From positions 1,426,001 through 1,490,000 of the forward strand of contig NZ_CP053928.1 in assembly GCF_014108865.1 (NCBI RefSeq): DNA of 64,000 nt. Reading direction: 5' to 3'. The notes beneath the pieces were generated by a model that was not told the DNA's origin, searched no databases, and worked only from the letters and a program-made list of their open reading frames with translations. Shown one piece after another: positions 51,875 through 60,583 of this stretch. The stretch is from Nocardioides sp. WS12. GTDB taxonomy: Bacteria; Actinomycetota; Actinomycetes; Propionibacteriales; Nocardioidaceae. Both the position numbers and the translations under genes were made by a program. Numbering within the stretch: the first letter of the stretch is position 1; every line of letters begins with the position of its first letter.

Positions 51875-52990
51875 ATGGCACTGATCAACTCCCTCGACCC
51901 GGGCAAGGTCGCCGATCAACTCGGCGCGTGGCTCATGAACACCTTGCCCGGTGTGAGCGACATCAGTTTCACTGACGTCTACATCCCGTCGAGCAATGGC
52001 ATGTCCAGTGAGTCGGTCCTCATGGAAGCCGAGTGGACGGTTGACGGAGCGCGCGTCAAGCAGGGACTCGTCGCGCGCGTTGCGCCAACCAGCGGCGGCC
52101 TCTTCCCCGACTACGACCTGGAGCGGGAGGCCACGGTCATGAATGCCATCGCCACCGGCACCGCTGCCTCGGCCCCGAAGGTTGTCGCCGTCGACACGAC
52201 TGGTGACGTCTTGGGCGCGCCGTTCCTTCTCATGGAGCGTGCTTACGGCGAGGTGCCGTCCGACGACCCGCCGTACACGGTGTCGGGGTGGGTCATGGAC
52301 CTGGACGATGCACAACGTGCCACCCTCTACGACAATGCGCTGGCGGCTCTGGCGCAGATTGGCCAGGGTGACGTCAAGGCATTGGGCCTGGAGTTCCTGG
52401 TCGACCCCGCGTTGGGAGAGTCGCCCACCGACCGCCTTCTCGCCTATTGGCGGAACTTCTATTCCTGGGCAGGCAACGGTCGCACGAGTCCGACCATCGA
52501 CGCTGCCTGGGAATGGCTTGAGGTGAATCGCCCCGCAGTCGAGAGCGCGCCCGCGGTCTGTTGGGGAGACGCTCGGCTGGGCAACCTCATGTTCGGACCC
52601 GAGCAAGAAGTAACCGGAGTCTTCGACTGGGAGCTCGCGCAAGTCGGGCCGCACGAGTTCGACCTCGGCTTCCTGCTCTTCACCACACGTACCTGGAGCC
52701 AGGGACTTGGCGTTCCTCTTCCTGGTGGGTTCCCCGACCCGGCGACCGCTGTTCGTCGGTATGAGGAGCTGAGCGGCCTCAAGGTCCAAAGCATCGATTG
52801 GTGGGAGGCATTCGCCGGCGTGCGATGCGCGATCCTCCTCCTGCGAGTCGGGAACCTGTTGATCGAGCTCGGTGCCCTTCCGCAGGACGCCGCGCTGCCC
52901 TTGGCAAATCCGGCTTCGGTTGCGCTGGCTCAAGTCCTGGGCCTACCGGCGCCCAGCCAGCAGGCTGCGTGGATCACCGGTAGTCGCTGA
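51875..52990 (+). CDS. Phosphotransferase (APH/choline kinase-like) family protein
   Basis: A kinase-fold protein of 371 residues. The catalytic loop reads VCWGDARLGNLMF (Asp in WGD where most have HGD, Asn retained), and the metal-binding GVFDWELA follows. The His-to-Trp/Cys change in the catalytic loop is shared by many APH-like proteins linked to acyl-CoA dehydrogenases. It should phosphorylate a hydroxyl group; neighbours argue for a small hydrophobic alcohol rather than an antibiotic. Ribosome site CAGGAG. Terminated by a strong hairpin 24 bases downstream. Confidence 0.83.
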   Translation: MALINSLDPGKVADQLGAWLMNTLPGVSDISFTDVYIPSSNGMSSESVLMEAEWTVDGARVKQGLVARVAPTSGGLFPDYDLEREATVMNAIATGTAASAPKVVAVDTTGDVLGAPFLLMERAYGEVPSDDPPYTVSGWVMDLDDAQRATLYDNALAALAQIGQGDVKALGLEFLVDPALGESPTDRLLAYWRNFYSWAGNGRTSPTIDAAWEWLEVNRPAVESAPAVCWGDARLGNLMFGPEQEVTGVFDWELAQVGPHEFDLGFLLFTTRTWSQGLGVPLPGGFPDPATAVRRYEELSGLKVQSIDWWEAFAGVRCAILLLRVGNLLIELGALPQDAALPLANPASVALAQVLGLPAPSQQAAWITGSR

Positions 52991-53013
52991 CCAGACCCAG
53001 TCCTGAACGCGAG

Positions 53014-53063
53014 AACCTCCGAAGGGAGTCGGGCCTGGAAAGGCCGGGCTCCCTTCGGAGGTT
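53014..53063. terminator. Strong bidirectional terminator
   Basis: A perfect 15-bp inverted repeat (AACCTCCGAAGGGAG at 53014-53028, complement at 53049-53063) with a nested GGCCT/AGGCC stem inside and T-rich ends on both sides. It separates the convergent kinase and PEP-swivel genes. Confidence 0.88.
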
Positions 53064-53087
53064 TCGTTTGTTCAACCAGGCTCCCGG

Positions 53088-54668
53088 CTACCGAGGGTCT
53101 GGCCTGAGCGCCTCCCTCGTTGATGGACTGATCACGGCAATGTCGCCCGTGCGACCGTCGATGCGGATGATGTCGCCGGTCTTCAGCCGGGTGGTCGCGT
53201 CGGCGACGTTGATGACGCAGGGGACGCCAAGCTCACGTGCAAGGATCGCGCCGTGGCTGAGTGCACTGCCGACCTCGATCACAGCGCCGGCGGCGAGCAT
53301 GAAGGTGGAGGCCCAACTGGGATCGGTGGTGCGGCAGACCAGGATCTCGCCAGGTTCGAGCTCGTCGATGACGGGATCGACCACGACTCGTGCGGGTCCT
53401 TCGACGACGCCGGTGCTCGCGGCGATCCCGCGGAGCGGATTGTTCGGGTCGGTGCTGCTCAGGGGAGTGTCACCAGCATTGGCCGTAGGGGTGCCGTACC
53501 ACGTCGCCGGGATCGGTGTCCGCGTGTGCGCGTCGTGCGCTGCGCGTCGGTGAGCGACGATGGCAGCGAGGTCATCGGGCGGTCGAACAAGTTCCTCAAT
53601 CGTGAGGAAGAGAACGTCGTCTTCGGCCGTCACCGCGCCGCGGCTGACCAGGTCGTGTGCGGCGACCTGTACGGCCATGCGGGCGGTGTCGGCCGCGAGG
53701 AGTACTCCCTTGCGGCCGGCCTCGCGCAACGGCATGAACCGCAGCCCGGCCCGGAGGAGCAGCTTCGCCAACGGTACGCGAGGCCCGCTCACGGCCGCGA
53801 GAAGTTCGTTCGTCGCGCGCTGCCGCTCCGTTCGAACCTGTCCGCCACGGTCTTCTGGCGTCGATTCAGCAAACGAAGCGATCAGACGATGCACCGGGGC
53901 CGGGTCGACGCGCCACGATGGGATGGCAATCTCGGCGGCACCCTGGCCGTGGTACCCGTGTTCGCCGAGGAAGGTCTGGAGTTCGATCTTGCCGGCGGCG
54001 AGTGCTTGGAGGTCGTTCAGCATGGCGCGTTCCTCCAGGTCGTCGAATCCGGTCAGCAGCGAAAGTTCAAGGCCCTCGAGTTCGTGGATGCGGCAGAGAT
54101 GGGCGAGCTGGTCATGGCAACCTTGCGCAAGCATGGTTCCGACGCCGTGCCAGTGGAAGTTGTGGGTCAACGCATCACGCGATGCGAGCAACACGTCGGC
54201 GGCACCAGCGAGATCCCGCGGTGGCGTGGACAGGGTCGATCTCCACAGGGTGGTGCTGGCGTCCCGCGCGGCGTGGACCTCACGGACGACGCGTGCCGCC
54301 GCTATGGGCATGCGAAGGGCGACATGCGGATAGCGACGTCGAGAGCGCAGGGATGGAATGTCCTCGCGGGCCGAGCCGAACATCTGTTGCTCGAGCGCGT
54401 CGCCGGAAGTGCCGGGAATCTTGTCGGCGGTCGCCCGCCACGTGTCGAGGTTGATCGCGACTCGGCCGCTGAACACATCCAGAAACCGGCGATCCGGGCG
54501 GGTGGGAACACCGAGTTCGCTGGCGTGGAGGACACCAACCTCATGAAACGAGCGGCGCAGCCCGACTTCGAGCGCTGAATCGAACAGGCTCCACGTCATG
54601 GGGGTCACGACGCCCGGCAATGCCTCGCTCGCGTTGACTGTCGTCCAGAAGGGAGCAGGCATGGTCAT
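53088..54668 (-). CDS. PEP-utilizing-enzyme swivel-domain protein without ATP-grasp domain
   Basis: A 526-residue protein whose last 100 residues form a phosphohistidine swivel domain, GSALSHGAILARELGVPCVI with H472, as in PEP synthase and rifampicin phosphotransferase. The N-terminal 400 residues start with EALPGVVTPMTWSL, a pattern of the substrate-binding domain of rifampicin phosphotransferase-like proteins. No ATP-grasp domain is present, so it needs a separate phosphate donor or acts only as binding protein. The start overlaps the stop of the AttH-like gene (ATGA); a start 26 codons upstream is less likely. Confidence 0.78.
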   Translation of the reverse strand: MTMPAPFWTTVNASEALPGVVTPMTWSLFDSALEVGLRRSFHEVGVLHASELGVPTRPDRRFLDVFSGRVAINLDTWRATADKIPGTSGDALEQQMFGSAREDIPSLRSRRRYPHVALRMPIAAARVVREVHAARDASTTLWRSTLSTPPRDLAGAADVLLASRDALTHNFHWHGVGTMLAQGCHDQLAHLCRIHELEGLELSLLTGFDDLEERAMLNDLQALAAGKIELQTFLGEHGYHGQGAAEIAIPSWRVDPAPVHRLIASFAESTPEDRGGQVRTERQRATNELLAAVSGPRVPLAKLLLRAGLRFMPLREAGRKGVLLAADTARMAVQVAAHDLVSRGAVTAEDDVLFLTIEELVRPPDDLAAIVAHRRAAHDAHTRTPIPATWYGTPTANAGDTPLSSTDPNNPLRGIAASTGVVEGPARVVVDPVIDELEPGEILVCRTTDPSWASTFMLAAGAVIEVGSALSHGAILARELGVPCVINVADATTRLKTGDIIRIDGRTGDIAVISPSTREALRPDPR

Positions 54669-55684
54669 CGCGCCTCCGGCGAAGGCAGCAGACGGCTCCG
54701 GTAGTCGCGTTCGAGCATCCCGTAGGCGACGTCGCCGTCCGGCCATTCGAGGCGGATCATGCTCTCGGTCAAGACGAGCGGGTCGGGGTGAAATGCTGCG
54801 AGGCCGTTGATGTTGATGTTGGGTTCGATGAGCGACACGGTCAGGCCGTGCAGCACCTCGCCGGTCAGCACGAGATCGTCACCGACATGGACAGTGATCC
54901 CGCGCGGTGAATGCGTGACCGGGTCCTGGAGGCCGATCATGGAGCCTGTGGCGAACAGTTGATAGCCATCGCTCTCGGAGTAGGTGGCGAAGGTCCGGTG
55001 GTCCACCGATCCGTCTTGCCTCCAGTTGACCAGTCCGTGCGCGACGCGACCCGTCGTCGGCGAGACGACATTGAAGAAGTGATCGCCGCCGAGCGAGGTG
55101 AAGTCTCGCGGGCCGTGCGAGTGATCGCGGAAACCGACCCCGTCCAGGCGCCAGGAACGCTCGCCGACACGCAGTTCGCCCGTCGTGCGGAACGCTTGCT
55201 CGTGGTGCATGTGCGCCCAGCTGAGGTCGGTGATCCCCAACGCACGGTCCATGTCCCACACCGGAGAGATCGCATTCAGTTCGACGTCGAACGCAAACGG
55301 CAGACATGGACCAGCCCCGACCGGCCCCTGTGCCGTGCGCTCGGTCGTGGTCGCTTCGCCTGCGCCATCGAAACTCAGCGTCCATCGCGTCAGCGGCTCC
55401 TCGCAGCGGACTGTCAGGTTCCCCGTTGATGGACCCCGTCGATCCACCGGGCGGCCCCATGACATGTCCATCAACAAGGCGCCGTCAGGGAGTAGTGCGG
55501 CGGTTTGTGCCCACCACAGGTCGGGATCTTCGGGGCAGCGGCCGGTGTGGATCCAGACCCCTACGCCAGCGTCCGGATTCCACACGCTGAAGTACATCGT
55601 CTCGCTCCACCCAGCAACGCCTTCTGGCGGCGCGTGCAGTAGATCGTGCTCTCCGTCCACATCGAACGGATTGACCTGCGCCAC
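54665..55684 (-). CDS. AttH/CrtC-like protein of unknown function (DUF7064-type motif)
   Basis: A 339-residue beta-rich protein with GVGFRDHSHGPRD at 182-194 and WSETMYFSVWNPD near the N-terminus, the same hallmarks as the protein at 50957 but longer. The GTG at 55684 has GGAG 10 bases upstream; starts up to 55747 are possible but would run into the operator region. It is translationally coupled to the PEP-swivel gene and divergent from a TetR. Function unknown; a lipocalin-like enzyme or binding protein for a hydrophobic substrate is the best guess. Confidence 0.6.
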   Translation of the reverse strand: MAQVNPFDVDGEHDLLHAPPEGVAGWSETMYFSVWNPDAGVGVWIHTGRCPEDPDLWWAQTAALLPDGALLMDMSWGRPVDRRGPSTGNLTVRCEEPLTRWTLSFDGAGEATTTERTAQGPVGAGPCLPFAFDVELNAISPVWDMDRALGITDLSWAHMHHEQAFRTTGELRVGERSWRLDGVGFRDHSHGPRDFTSLGGDHFFNVVSPTTGRVAHGLVNWRQDGSVDHRTFATYSESDGYQLFATGSMIGLQDPVTHSPRGITVHVGDDLVLTGEVLHGLTVSLIEPNININGLAAFHPDPLVLTESMIRLEWPDGDVAYGMLERDYRSRLLPSPEAR

Positions 55685-55741
55685 GTCGACCACACTCCTC
55701 GTCGGTGACGGCGGGGGATGTCCTCGCCGATCCATAACTCT

Positions 55742-55754
55742 GTACAACCGTTAC
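55742..55754. promoter_or_regulatory. Palindromic operator before the TetR at 55780
   Basis: GTACAACCGTTAC is a palindrome of the form GTNNAAC-C-GTTNNAC. It sits between two imperfect direct repeats TAACTCTGTAC and TTACTCTATAC in the 95-base divergent promoter region. Confidence 0.5.
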
Positions 55755-55779
55755 TCTATACGAGCGCTACCATGAAGTC

Positions 55780-56445
55780 ATGCCCCGTCGTGGTCCGAGT
55801 CGTACGTTCAACGCTGACCTGTTCCTCGACGCCGCGCTCGAGATCGCCGACGTCGACGGAACCGGCGCGATCAACATCCGGGCGCTCACCGCGGCCATCA
55901 ATGTCAGCCCGATGACGATCTACACCTATTTCGAGAACAAGGAGGGCCTCCTCGACGCGATGGTCCAGCGTGCTCTGGATGGCGTCGCACACACGCCCGA
56001 TCCCGCCGTTCCGTGGCAGGAGCAAATGGCCGCCGCGATGCGCTCGATGCACGCCGCCTTTATCGCGCACCCCAGCCTCGCTGAACTTCTCCTGCGCCGC
56101 CCGACTTCAGACCCGATGCTCGACCCGATCCGCGAATCCATGTTCGCGACGCTTCTCGATGCCGGGTTCGACGAGACTTCGACCGTCCAGGCCATCGGAC
56201 TGCTCACCGACCATCTCGTCGGCGCCGCCATCCGTGAACACCGTCGACATGCTGACACCGACGAACGAGCCCGCCTGGATCGACTCCCGCCCGACATCTA
56301 TCCCCGGCTACGTCAGGTCGCGCGCCAATACGGCATCTCTCAACACGACTGGATCGCTGGTTACGAAAACGACCTGAGCTTCCTGATCAACGCGATCGAA
56401 CGCCTGAAGGGGTCAGCCAGCGGTGATCAGGTTCTCCTTTCCTAG
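55780..56445 (+). CDS. TetR family transcriptional regulator
   Basis: A 221-residue regulator with IRALTAAINVSPMTIYTYFE as HTH (YTYF recognition helix) and a helical ligand domain. The first residues MPRRGPSRTFNADLFLDAAL match the usual start. It is divergent from the AttH-like/PEP-swivel operon and convergent with the carboxyltransferase gene, which ends 37 bases away. Confidence 0.9.
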   Translation: MPRRGPSRTFNADLFLDAALEIADVDGTGAINIRALTAAINVSPMTIYTYFENKEGLLDAMVQRALDGVAHTPDPAVPWQEQMAAAMRSMHAAFIAHPSLAELLLRRPTSDPMLDPIRESMFATLLDAGFDETSTVQAIGLLTDHLVGAAIREHRRHADTDERARLDRLPPDIYPRLRQVARQYGISQHDWIAGYENDLSFLINAIERLKGSASGDQVLLS

Positions 56446-56482
56446 GTACGACGTGAGGTCAGGGGAGCGGCCAGTCCGGCAG

Positions 56483-58018
56483 TCACAGCGGCGCGACGCT
56501 GTGGCGACGAGGCGTGAAGGTGTCCATCAATCGATGCCGCGGTAGCACCGCGAGCAGGTCGGCGAGCCAGTCGCGGGTCTTGCTCGGCCGGATCACGGCG
56601 TCGTACCCGAAGCCCTCGGCGCCGCGCACCGCGCCGAGCTGTCCGCGGTACTGCTCGATCAATTCCGTACGACGACCGGCTGGATCCGGCGCAGCGGCAA
56701 GATCGCGCTGGAAGACGAGCTCGACCGCCGTTTCGACGGCCATGACGGCGGTTTCGGCGTGGGGCCAGGCGACCACCAGTTCGGGGTGGAAGGTGCGGCC
56801 GCCGGACATCATCACGTATCCACCGCCGTACCCCTTGCGGACGACGACAGTGAAGGTCGGCACGGTGGCGGCCCCCAGTTCCAGGGACAACCGGGCGCTT
56901 GAGCGGGCCAGGCCGGACTGCTCCGCTTCGGCACCCACGGCCATGCCGGGCAGGTCCATCAGGACGAGGATCGGCAGGCCGAACGCATCGCACAGCGATA
57001 CCAGGCGGGCCGCCTTGTCGGCGGCCGCGGCGTCGAGCATGCCTGCCTTGGAGAGTGGCTGATTGGCGATGATGCCGATCGGGCGGCCCTCGATGCGAGC
57101 GAGGGCGGTGAGCAGGTTCGGCGCGAAGGCCGACTTGAGCGCCACCACGCTGTCGTCGTCGACGATGCCGGCGACCACCTCGGACATGTCGTAGCCGACG
57201 CGCAGGTTCGCCGGCACGGCATCGTCGAGCGACCGCGCGGCGTCGGCCCGGGGGAGCGCCGGGACCTCTCGGGGGAGTTCGGCCTCGGCGTTCGAGGGGA
57301 GCAGGTCGAGGTACCAGCGCAGGGCCTCGAGCGCCTCCTCCTCGGTGTCGACGGCCGCGTCGATCGTGCCGTACGACGCCTGGGCATCCGGCCCGTTGAG
57401 GACGTCCGCATCGGTCGTCTCGCCCGTGGCCGCGCGCACCAGTGCAGGCGGTGCCATGCCCAGGGACGCGATGCCGCGGACCGCGACGACGTAGTCGCAC
57501 AACGATGCGGCAATCGTGGGTTGGCCGTAGCCCGGCCCGAGGATCGCCGCGACCATCGGCACCCACCCGCTGAGCCGGGTCTGGGCCTGCTGGATGTCGA
57601 AGCCACCGGCGAAGTCGCGGGCGTCGAGGCCTTCATGGATCCGGTGCCCGCCGCCGTCGAACAGCATCACCAGCGGGTGCCCGCGGGTCGCCGCGATCTC
57701 CATCGCCCGGCGCTGCTTCTCGTTGCCGATCAGGCCGTTGCTGCCACCGGCCGACATGAAGTCGGTCGCGACCACGACGACCGGCCGTTCGTCGATGCGG
57801 GCCGTACCGATGATGATGCCGTCGGCGAGGATCGGCTGCCCGTCGGGACCGGGCTCGTCGGGGCGCGCGAGCGCGCCGATCTCCCGGAAGCTCCCGTCGT
57901 CGACGAGCAGTGCGATCCGTTCGCGCGCTGTCCGCTTGCCCCGCCCGTGTTGACGTCGTACGGCGTCCGGTCGGGCCGAGTCGTAAAGGGCTGCCGTGGC
58001 GAGTTCGTGCGGCAACAC
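56483..58018 (-). CDS. Acyl-CoA carboxylase carboxyltransferase (beta) subunit
   Basis: A 511-residue carboxyltransferase of the AccD/PccB/MccB type that moves CO2 from biotin to an acyl-CoA. Two crotonase-like halves are visible: DGGGHRIHEGLDARDFAGGF with oxyanion Gly residues in the first, and LPGMAVGAEAEQSGLARSSA and VVRKGYGGGYVMMSGG in the second. GTG start. No biotin carboxylase (alpha) subunit is near, so it must borrow one. It follows an SDR by 2 bases. Whether it serves propionyl-, methylcrotonyl- or geranyl-type CoA cannot be decided by eye. Confidence 0.88.
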   Translation of the reverse strand: MLPHELATAALYDSARPDAVRRQHGRGKRTARERIALLVDDGSFREIGALARPDEPGPDGQPILADGIIIGTARIDERPVVVVATDFMSAGGSNGLIGNEKQRRAMEIAATRGHPLVMLFDGGGHRIHEGLDARDFAGGFDIQQAQTRLSGWVPMVAAILGPGYGQPTIAASLCDYVVAVRGIASLGMAPPALVRAATGETTDADVLNGPDAQASYGTIDAAVDTEEEALEALRWYLDLLPSNAEAELPREVPALPRADAARSLDDAVPANLRVGYDMSEVVAGIVDDDSVVALKSAFAPNLLTALARIEGRPIGIIANQPLSKAGMLDAAAADKAARLVSLCDAFGLPILVLMDLPGMAVGAEAEQSGLARSSARLSLELGAATVPTFTVVVRKGYGGGYVMMSGGRTFHPELVVAWPHAETAVMAVETAVELVFQRDLAAAPDPAGRRTELIEQYRGQLGAVRGAEGFGYDAVIRPSKTRDWLADLLAVLPRHRLMDTFTPRRHSVAPL

Positions 58019-58020
58019 GG

Positions 58021-58863
58021 TCAGCTCTTGCTGATCCGCTCGTTGTACGCCGCCCGGCCGGACTGGTCGATGTCGAGGAACGTGTTGTAGGCGCCGAGTC
58101 GCCGGTTGAGGAAGTCGCGCATCCGGCGTCCGGTCAGGGCCTGGGTGAAGGTGATCTGGCGCAGGGACTTCGGCAGGTAGACGTCGAGGTGCTTCTTCTC
58201 GATCGCCTCGGCAATGCCCTTCGCGACGTCCTCGGGCTCGACGTTCTTGAGGAACTTCGTGCCCTTCGTGCCGGCGACCAGATCGGTGTTGGTGAAGGAC
58301 GGCATCACGCAGGTGAAGTCGATGCCCCGGGCGCCGAACTCGAGACGGGCGCCCTCGGTGAGGGCGATGATGCCGGCCTTGTGGGAGCAGTAGTAGAGCC
58401 CACCGGGCACCGCCGCCTTGCCGGCGACCGACGCGACGTTGACGATGTGGCCGGAGCCGTTCGCGATCATGTCGGGCAGGGCGGCGCGCATGCCCAAGGT
58501 GGGGCCGAGCAGGTTGATCTCCATGGCGCGGCGGACGGTCGGCTCTGCGATGTCGAGGAAGTGCCCGATCGGCATGACGCCGGCGTTGTTGATGAGCACG
58601 TCGAGGCCGCCCATCGCCTGCTTGGCATCGGCGAGGAAGCTCGCGAAGGACTCGCTGTCGGTGACGTCGATGTGGTGCGCGGTCACGTCGGCACCGATGG
58701 AGGTTGCGGCGTCCTTGGCTGAGTCGGCGTCGATGTCGCCGATCGCGACGAGTGCACCGCGGCGGTGCAACTCCTCTGCGGTCGCGCGTCCGATGCCACG
58801 GCCCGCGCCGGTGATCGCGATCCGCTTCCCGCTCAGGGTGCGGATTCCGGTCGATGAGCTCAT
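58021..58863 (-). CDS. Short-chain dehydrogenase/reductase
   Basis: A 280-residue SDR with AITGAGRGIG, INNAGVMP, and catalytic Tyr/Lys in LYYCSHKAG. The C-terminal LTGRRMRDFLNRRLGAYNTFLDI extension is characteristic of the long SDRs found beside P450s and acyl-CoA synthetases in mycobacteria. It is divergent from the ligase-P450-ALDH operon and likely oxidises the alcohol formed by the P450. ATG 58863 follows GGAGGCGAC. Confidence 0.88.
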   Translation of the reverse strand: MSSSTGIRTLSGKRIAITGAGRGIGRATAEELHRRGALVAIGDIDADSAKDAATSIGADVTAHHIDVTDSESFASFLADAKQAMGGLDVLINNAGVMPIGHFLDIAEPTVRRAMEINLLGPTLGMRAALPDMIANGSGHIVNVASVAGKAAVPGGLYYCSHKAGIIALTEGARLEFGARGIDFTCVMPSFTNTDLVAGTKGTKFLKNVEPEDVAKGIAEAIEKKHLDVYLPKSLRQITFTQALTGRRMRDFLNRRLGAYNTFLDIDQSGRAAYNERISKS

Positions 58864-58935
58864 GTCGCCTCCAAGGTTTTTAATAGAGAATCAGAAAAGT
58901 GACGACCTGGCAAGGTGCCCTCTGGACGTCGAGCA

Positions 58936-58947
58936 TAACTCAGGTTA
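58936..58947. promoter_or_regulatory. Palindrome between the SDR and ligase-P450 operons
   Basis: TAAC-TCAG-GTTA lies in the 182-base divergent region. The promoter of the TetR at 63352, cut by the window end, holds a related CATAACCTAAC; a common regulator is possible. Confidence 0.35.
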
Positions 58948-59045
58948 CGGTACTTTGTGACACCCCACACAACCCGCAGATTCTTGGGACCGCGGTGCGA
59001 GTGGAGGTTGGAATCTCATCTCTGATCGAATTTGGAAGGTGCCCG

Positions 59046-60581
59046 ATGTATCCAGGAGTCCACGCCGCGACCAACCCCGACCACCCGGCCGTCGTGATGA
59101 CCGGCTCGGGTCGGACGCTGACCTACGGCCAGCTCGATGACCGGTCAGCTGCCCTCGCCAGCGCGCTGAACGGCCTCGGTCTGCGCAAGGGCGACGTCGT
59201 CGCCATGCTCACCGACAACGCCGCGGAATGCTTCGAGATCTACTGGGCGTGCATGCGCTCGGGTCTCTACATCACGCCCGTCAATCGCAACCTGTCCGCG
59301 GACGAGGTCGCCTACATCGTCAAGGACAGCGGCGCCTCTGCGCTGATCGTGGCGGCCGCCGTGCCGATCGCCGGACGGGTTCGCGAGTTGGCCCCCGATG
59401 TTGCCCACGCCTTCGCCTTCGGTGGCGAGGTTGCCGGTTACGCGTCGTACGACGACCTGATCGCGAACGCGGGCGAGCGGCTCGCTGACCAGCCCCGCGG
59501 CTCGGACATGATGTATTCGTCGGGCACCACCGGACGCCCGAAAGGCGTCAAGCAGGCAATGCTCCCGATCCAGATCGACCAGCCCGGGGACCCGATCACC
59601 GGCCTGCTGGGCGGCCCGTTCAAGGTCGGCCCGGCCGACGTCTACCTGCAGCCGGCGCCGGTCTATCACGCCGCGCCTCTCAAGTGGAGTGGCGCGGTGC
59701 ACGCCCTCGGCGGCACCGTCGTGATGATGGAGAAGTTCGACGCCGAGGGCGCCCTCGCCGCCATCGAGAAGTACGGCGTCACCTGCGCCCAGTTCGTCCC
59801 GACCATGTTCGTCCGGATGCTCCAGCTCCCCGAGGAGACGCGGGCGAAGTACGCGCACGGCACGCTGCGCCTGGCCGTCCATGCCGCCGCTCCGTGTCCG
59901 CCGGACGTGAAGCAGGCGATGATCGACTGGTGGGGCCCGGTGGTCTTCGAGTACTACGGCTCCACCGAGCAGAACGGCATCACCTTCATCTCCTCGCCCG
60001 AGTGGCTCACCAAGCGCGGCTCGGTCGGCAAGGCGATGATCGGCATCACCCACATCTGCGATGACGAAGGCGTGGAGCTCGCTGCCGGCGAGGTCGGCAC
60101 GGTCTACTTCGAGCGCGACATCAGGCCCTTCGAGTACCACAACGACCCGGACAAGACCGACGAGGCGACGCACCCGCAGCACGGCACATGGACCGCCGTT
60201 GGCGACCTGGGCTATCTCGACGAGGACGGATACCTGTTCCTCACCGACCGCAAGGCGTTCACGATCATCTCGGGCGGAGTGAACATCTACCCCGCCGAGG
60301 TCGAGGCCGTGCTCACGCTGCACCCGGACATCTACGACGTGGCCGTGATCGGCGTGCCCGACGAGGAGATGGGCCAGTCGGTCAAGGCGGTCGTTCAGCT
60401 CAAGGACCCGTCCGCGGCCAGCGACGAGCTGGCCCAGTCGATCATCGACTACACCCGCGAACGGATCGCCCGCTTCAAGGCGCCGCGTTCCGTTGACTTC
60501 ATTGCCGAGATCCCTCGGCTCCCCACCGGCAAGCTCGTCAAGCGCGAGCTCGAGAAGCTCTACGTCCCCACTGGAGTCTGA
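59046..60581 (+). CDS. Acyl-CoA synthetase (AMP-forming)
   Basis: A 511-residue adenylate-forming ligase with P-loop MMYSSGTTGRPKGVKQ, YYGSTEQNGI, GDLGYLDEDGYLFLTDRKAF, GGVNIYPAEVE and the catalytic Lys in LPTGKLVKRE. It belongs to the FadD-like group with short N-terminus (MYPGVHAATNPDHPAVVM). GGAAGG lies 7 bases before the ATG at 59046. Two bases separate it from the P450 gene. It would activate a P450/ALDH-produced carboxylic acid. Confidence 0.92.
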   Translation: MYPGVHAATNPDHPAVVMTGSGRTLTYGQLDDRSAALASALNGLGLRKGDVVAMLTDNAAECFEIYWACMRSGLYITPVNRNLSADEVAYIVKDSGASALIVAAAVPIAGRVRELAPDVAHAFAFGGEVAGYASYDDLIANAGERLADQPRGSDMMYSSGTTGRPKGVKQAMLPIQIDQPGDPITGLLGGPFKVGPADVYLQPAPVYHAAPLKWSGAVHALGGTVVMMEKFDAEGALAAIEKYGVTCAQFVPTMFVRMLQLPEETRAKYAHGTLRLAVHAAAPCPPDVKQAMIDWWGPVVFEYYGSTEQNGITFISSPEWLTKRGSVGKAMIGITHICDDEGVELAAGEVGTVYFERDIRPFEYHNDPDKTDEATHPQHGTWTAVGDLGYLDEDGYLFLTDRKAFTIISGGVNIYPAEVEAVLTLHPDIYDVAVIGVPDEEMGQSVKAVVQLKDPSAASDELAQSIIDYTRERIARFKAPRSVDFIAEIPRLPTGKLVKRELEKLYVPTGV

Positions 60582-60583
60582 CC

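Noticed and set aside
51875-52990. Aminoglycoside resistance gene
   Set aside because: The fold is APH-like, but the catalytic loop and catabolic setting fit the broad phosphotransferase group; nothing points to antibiotic substrates.
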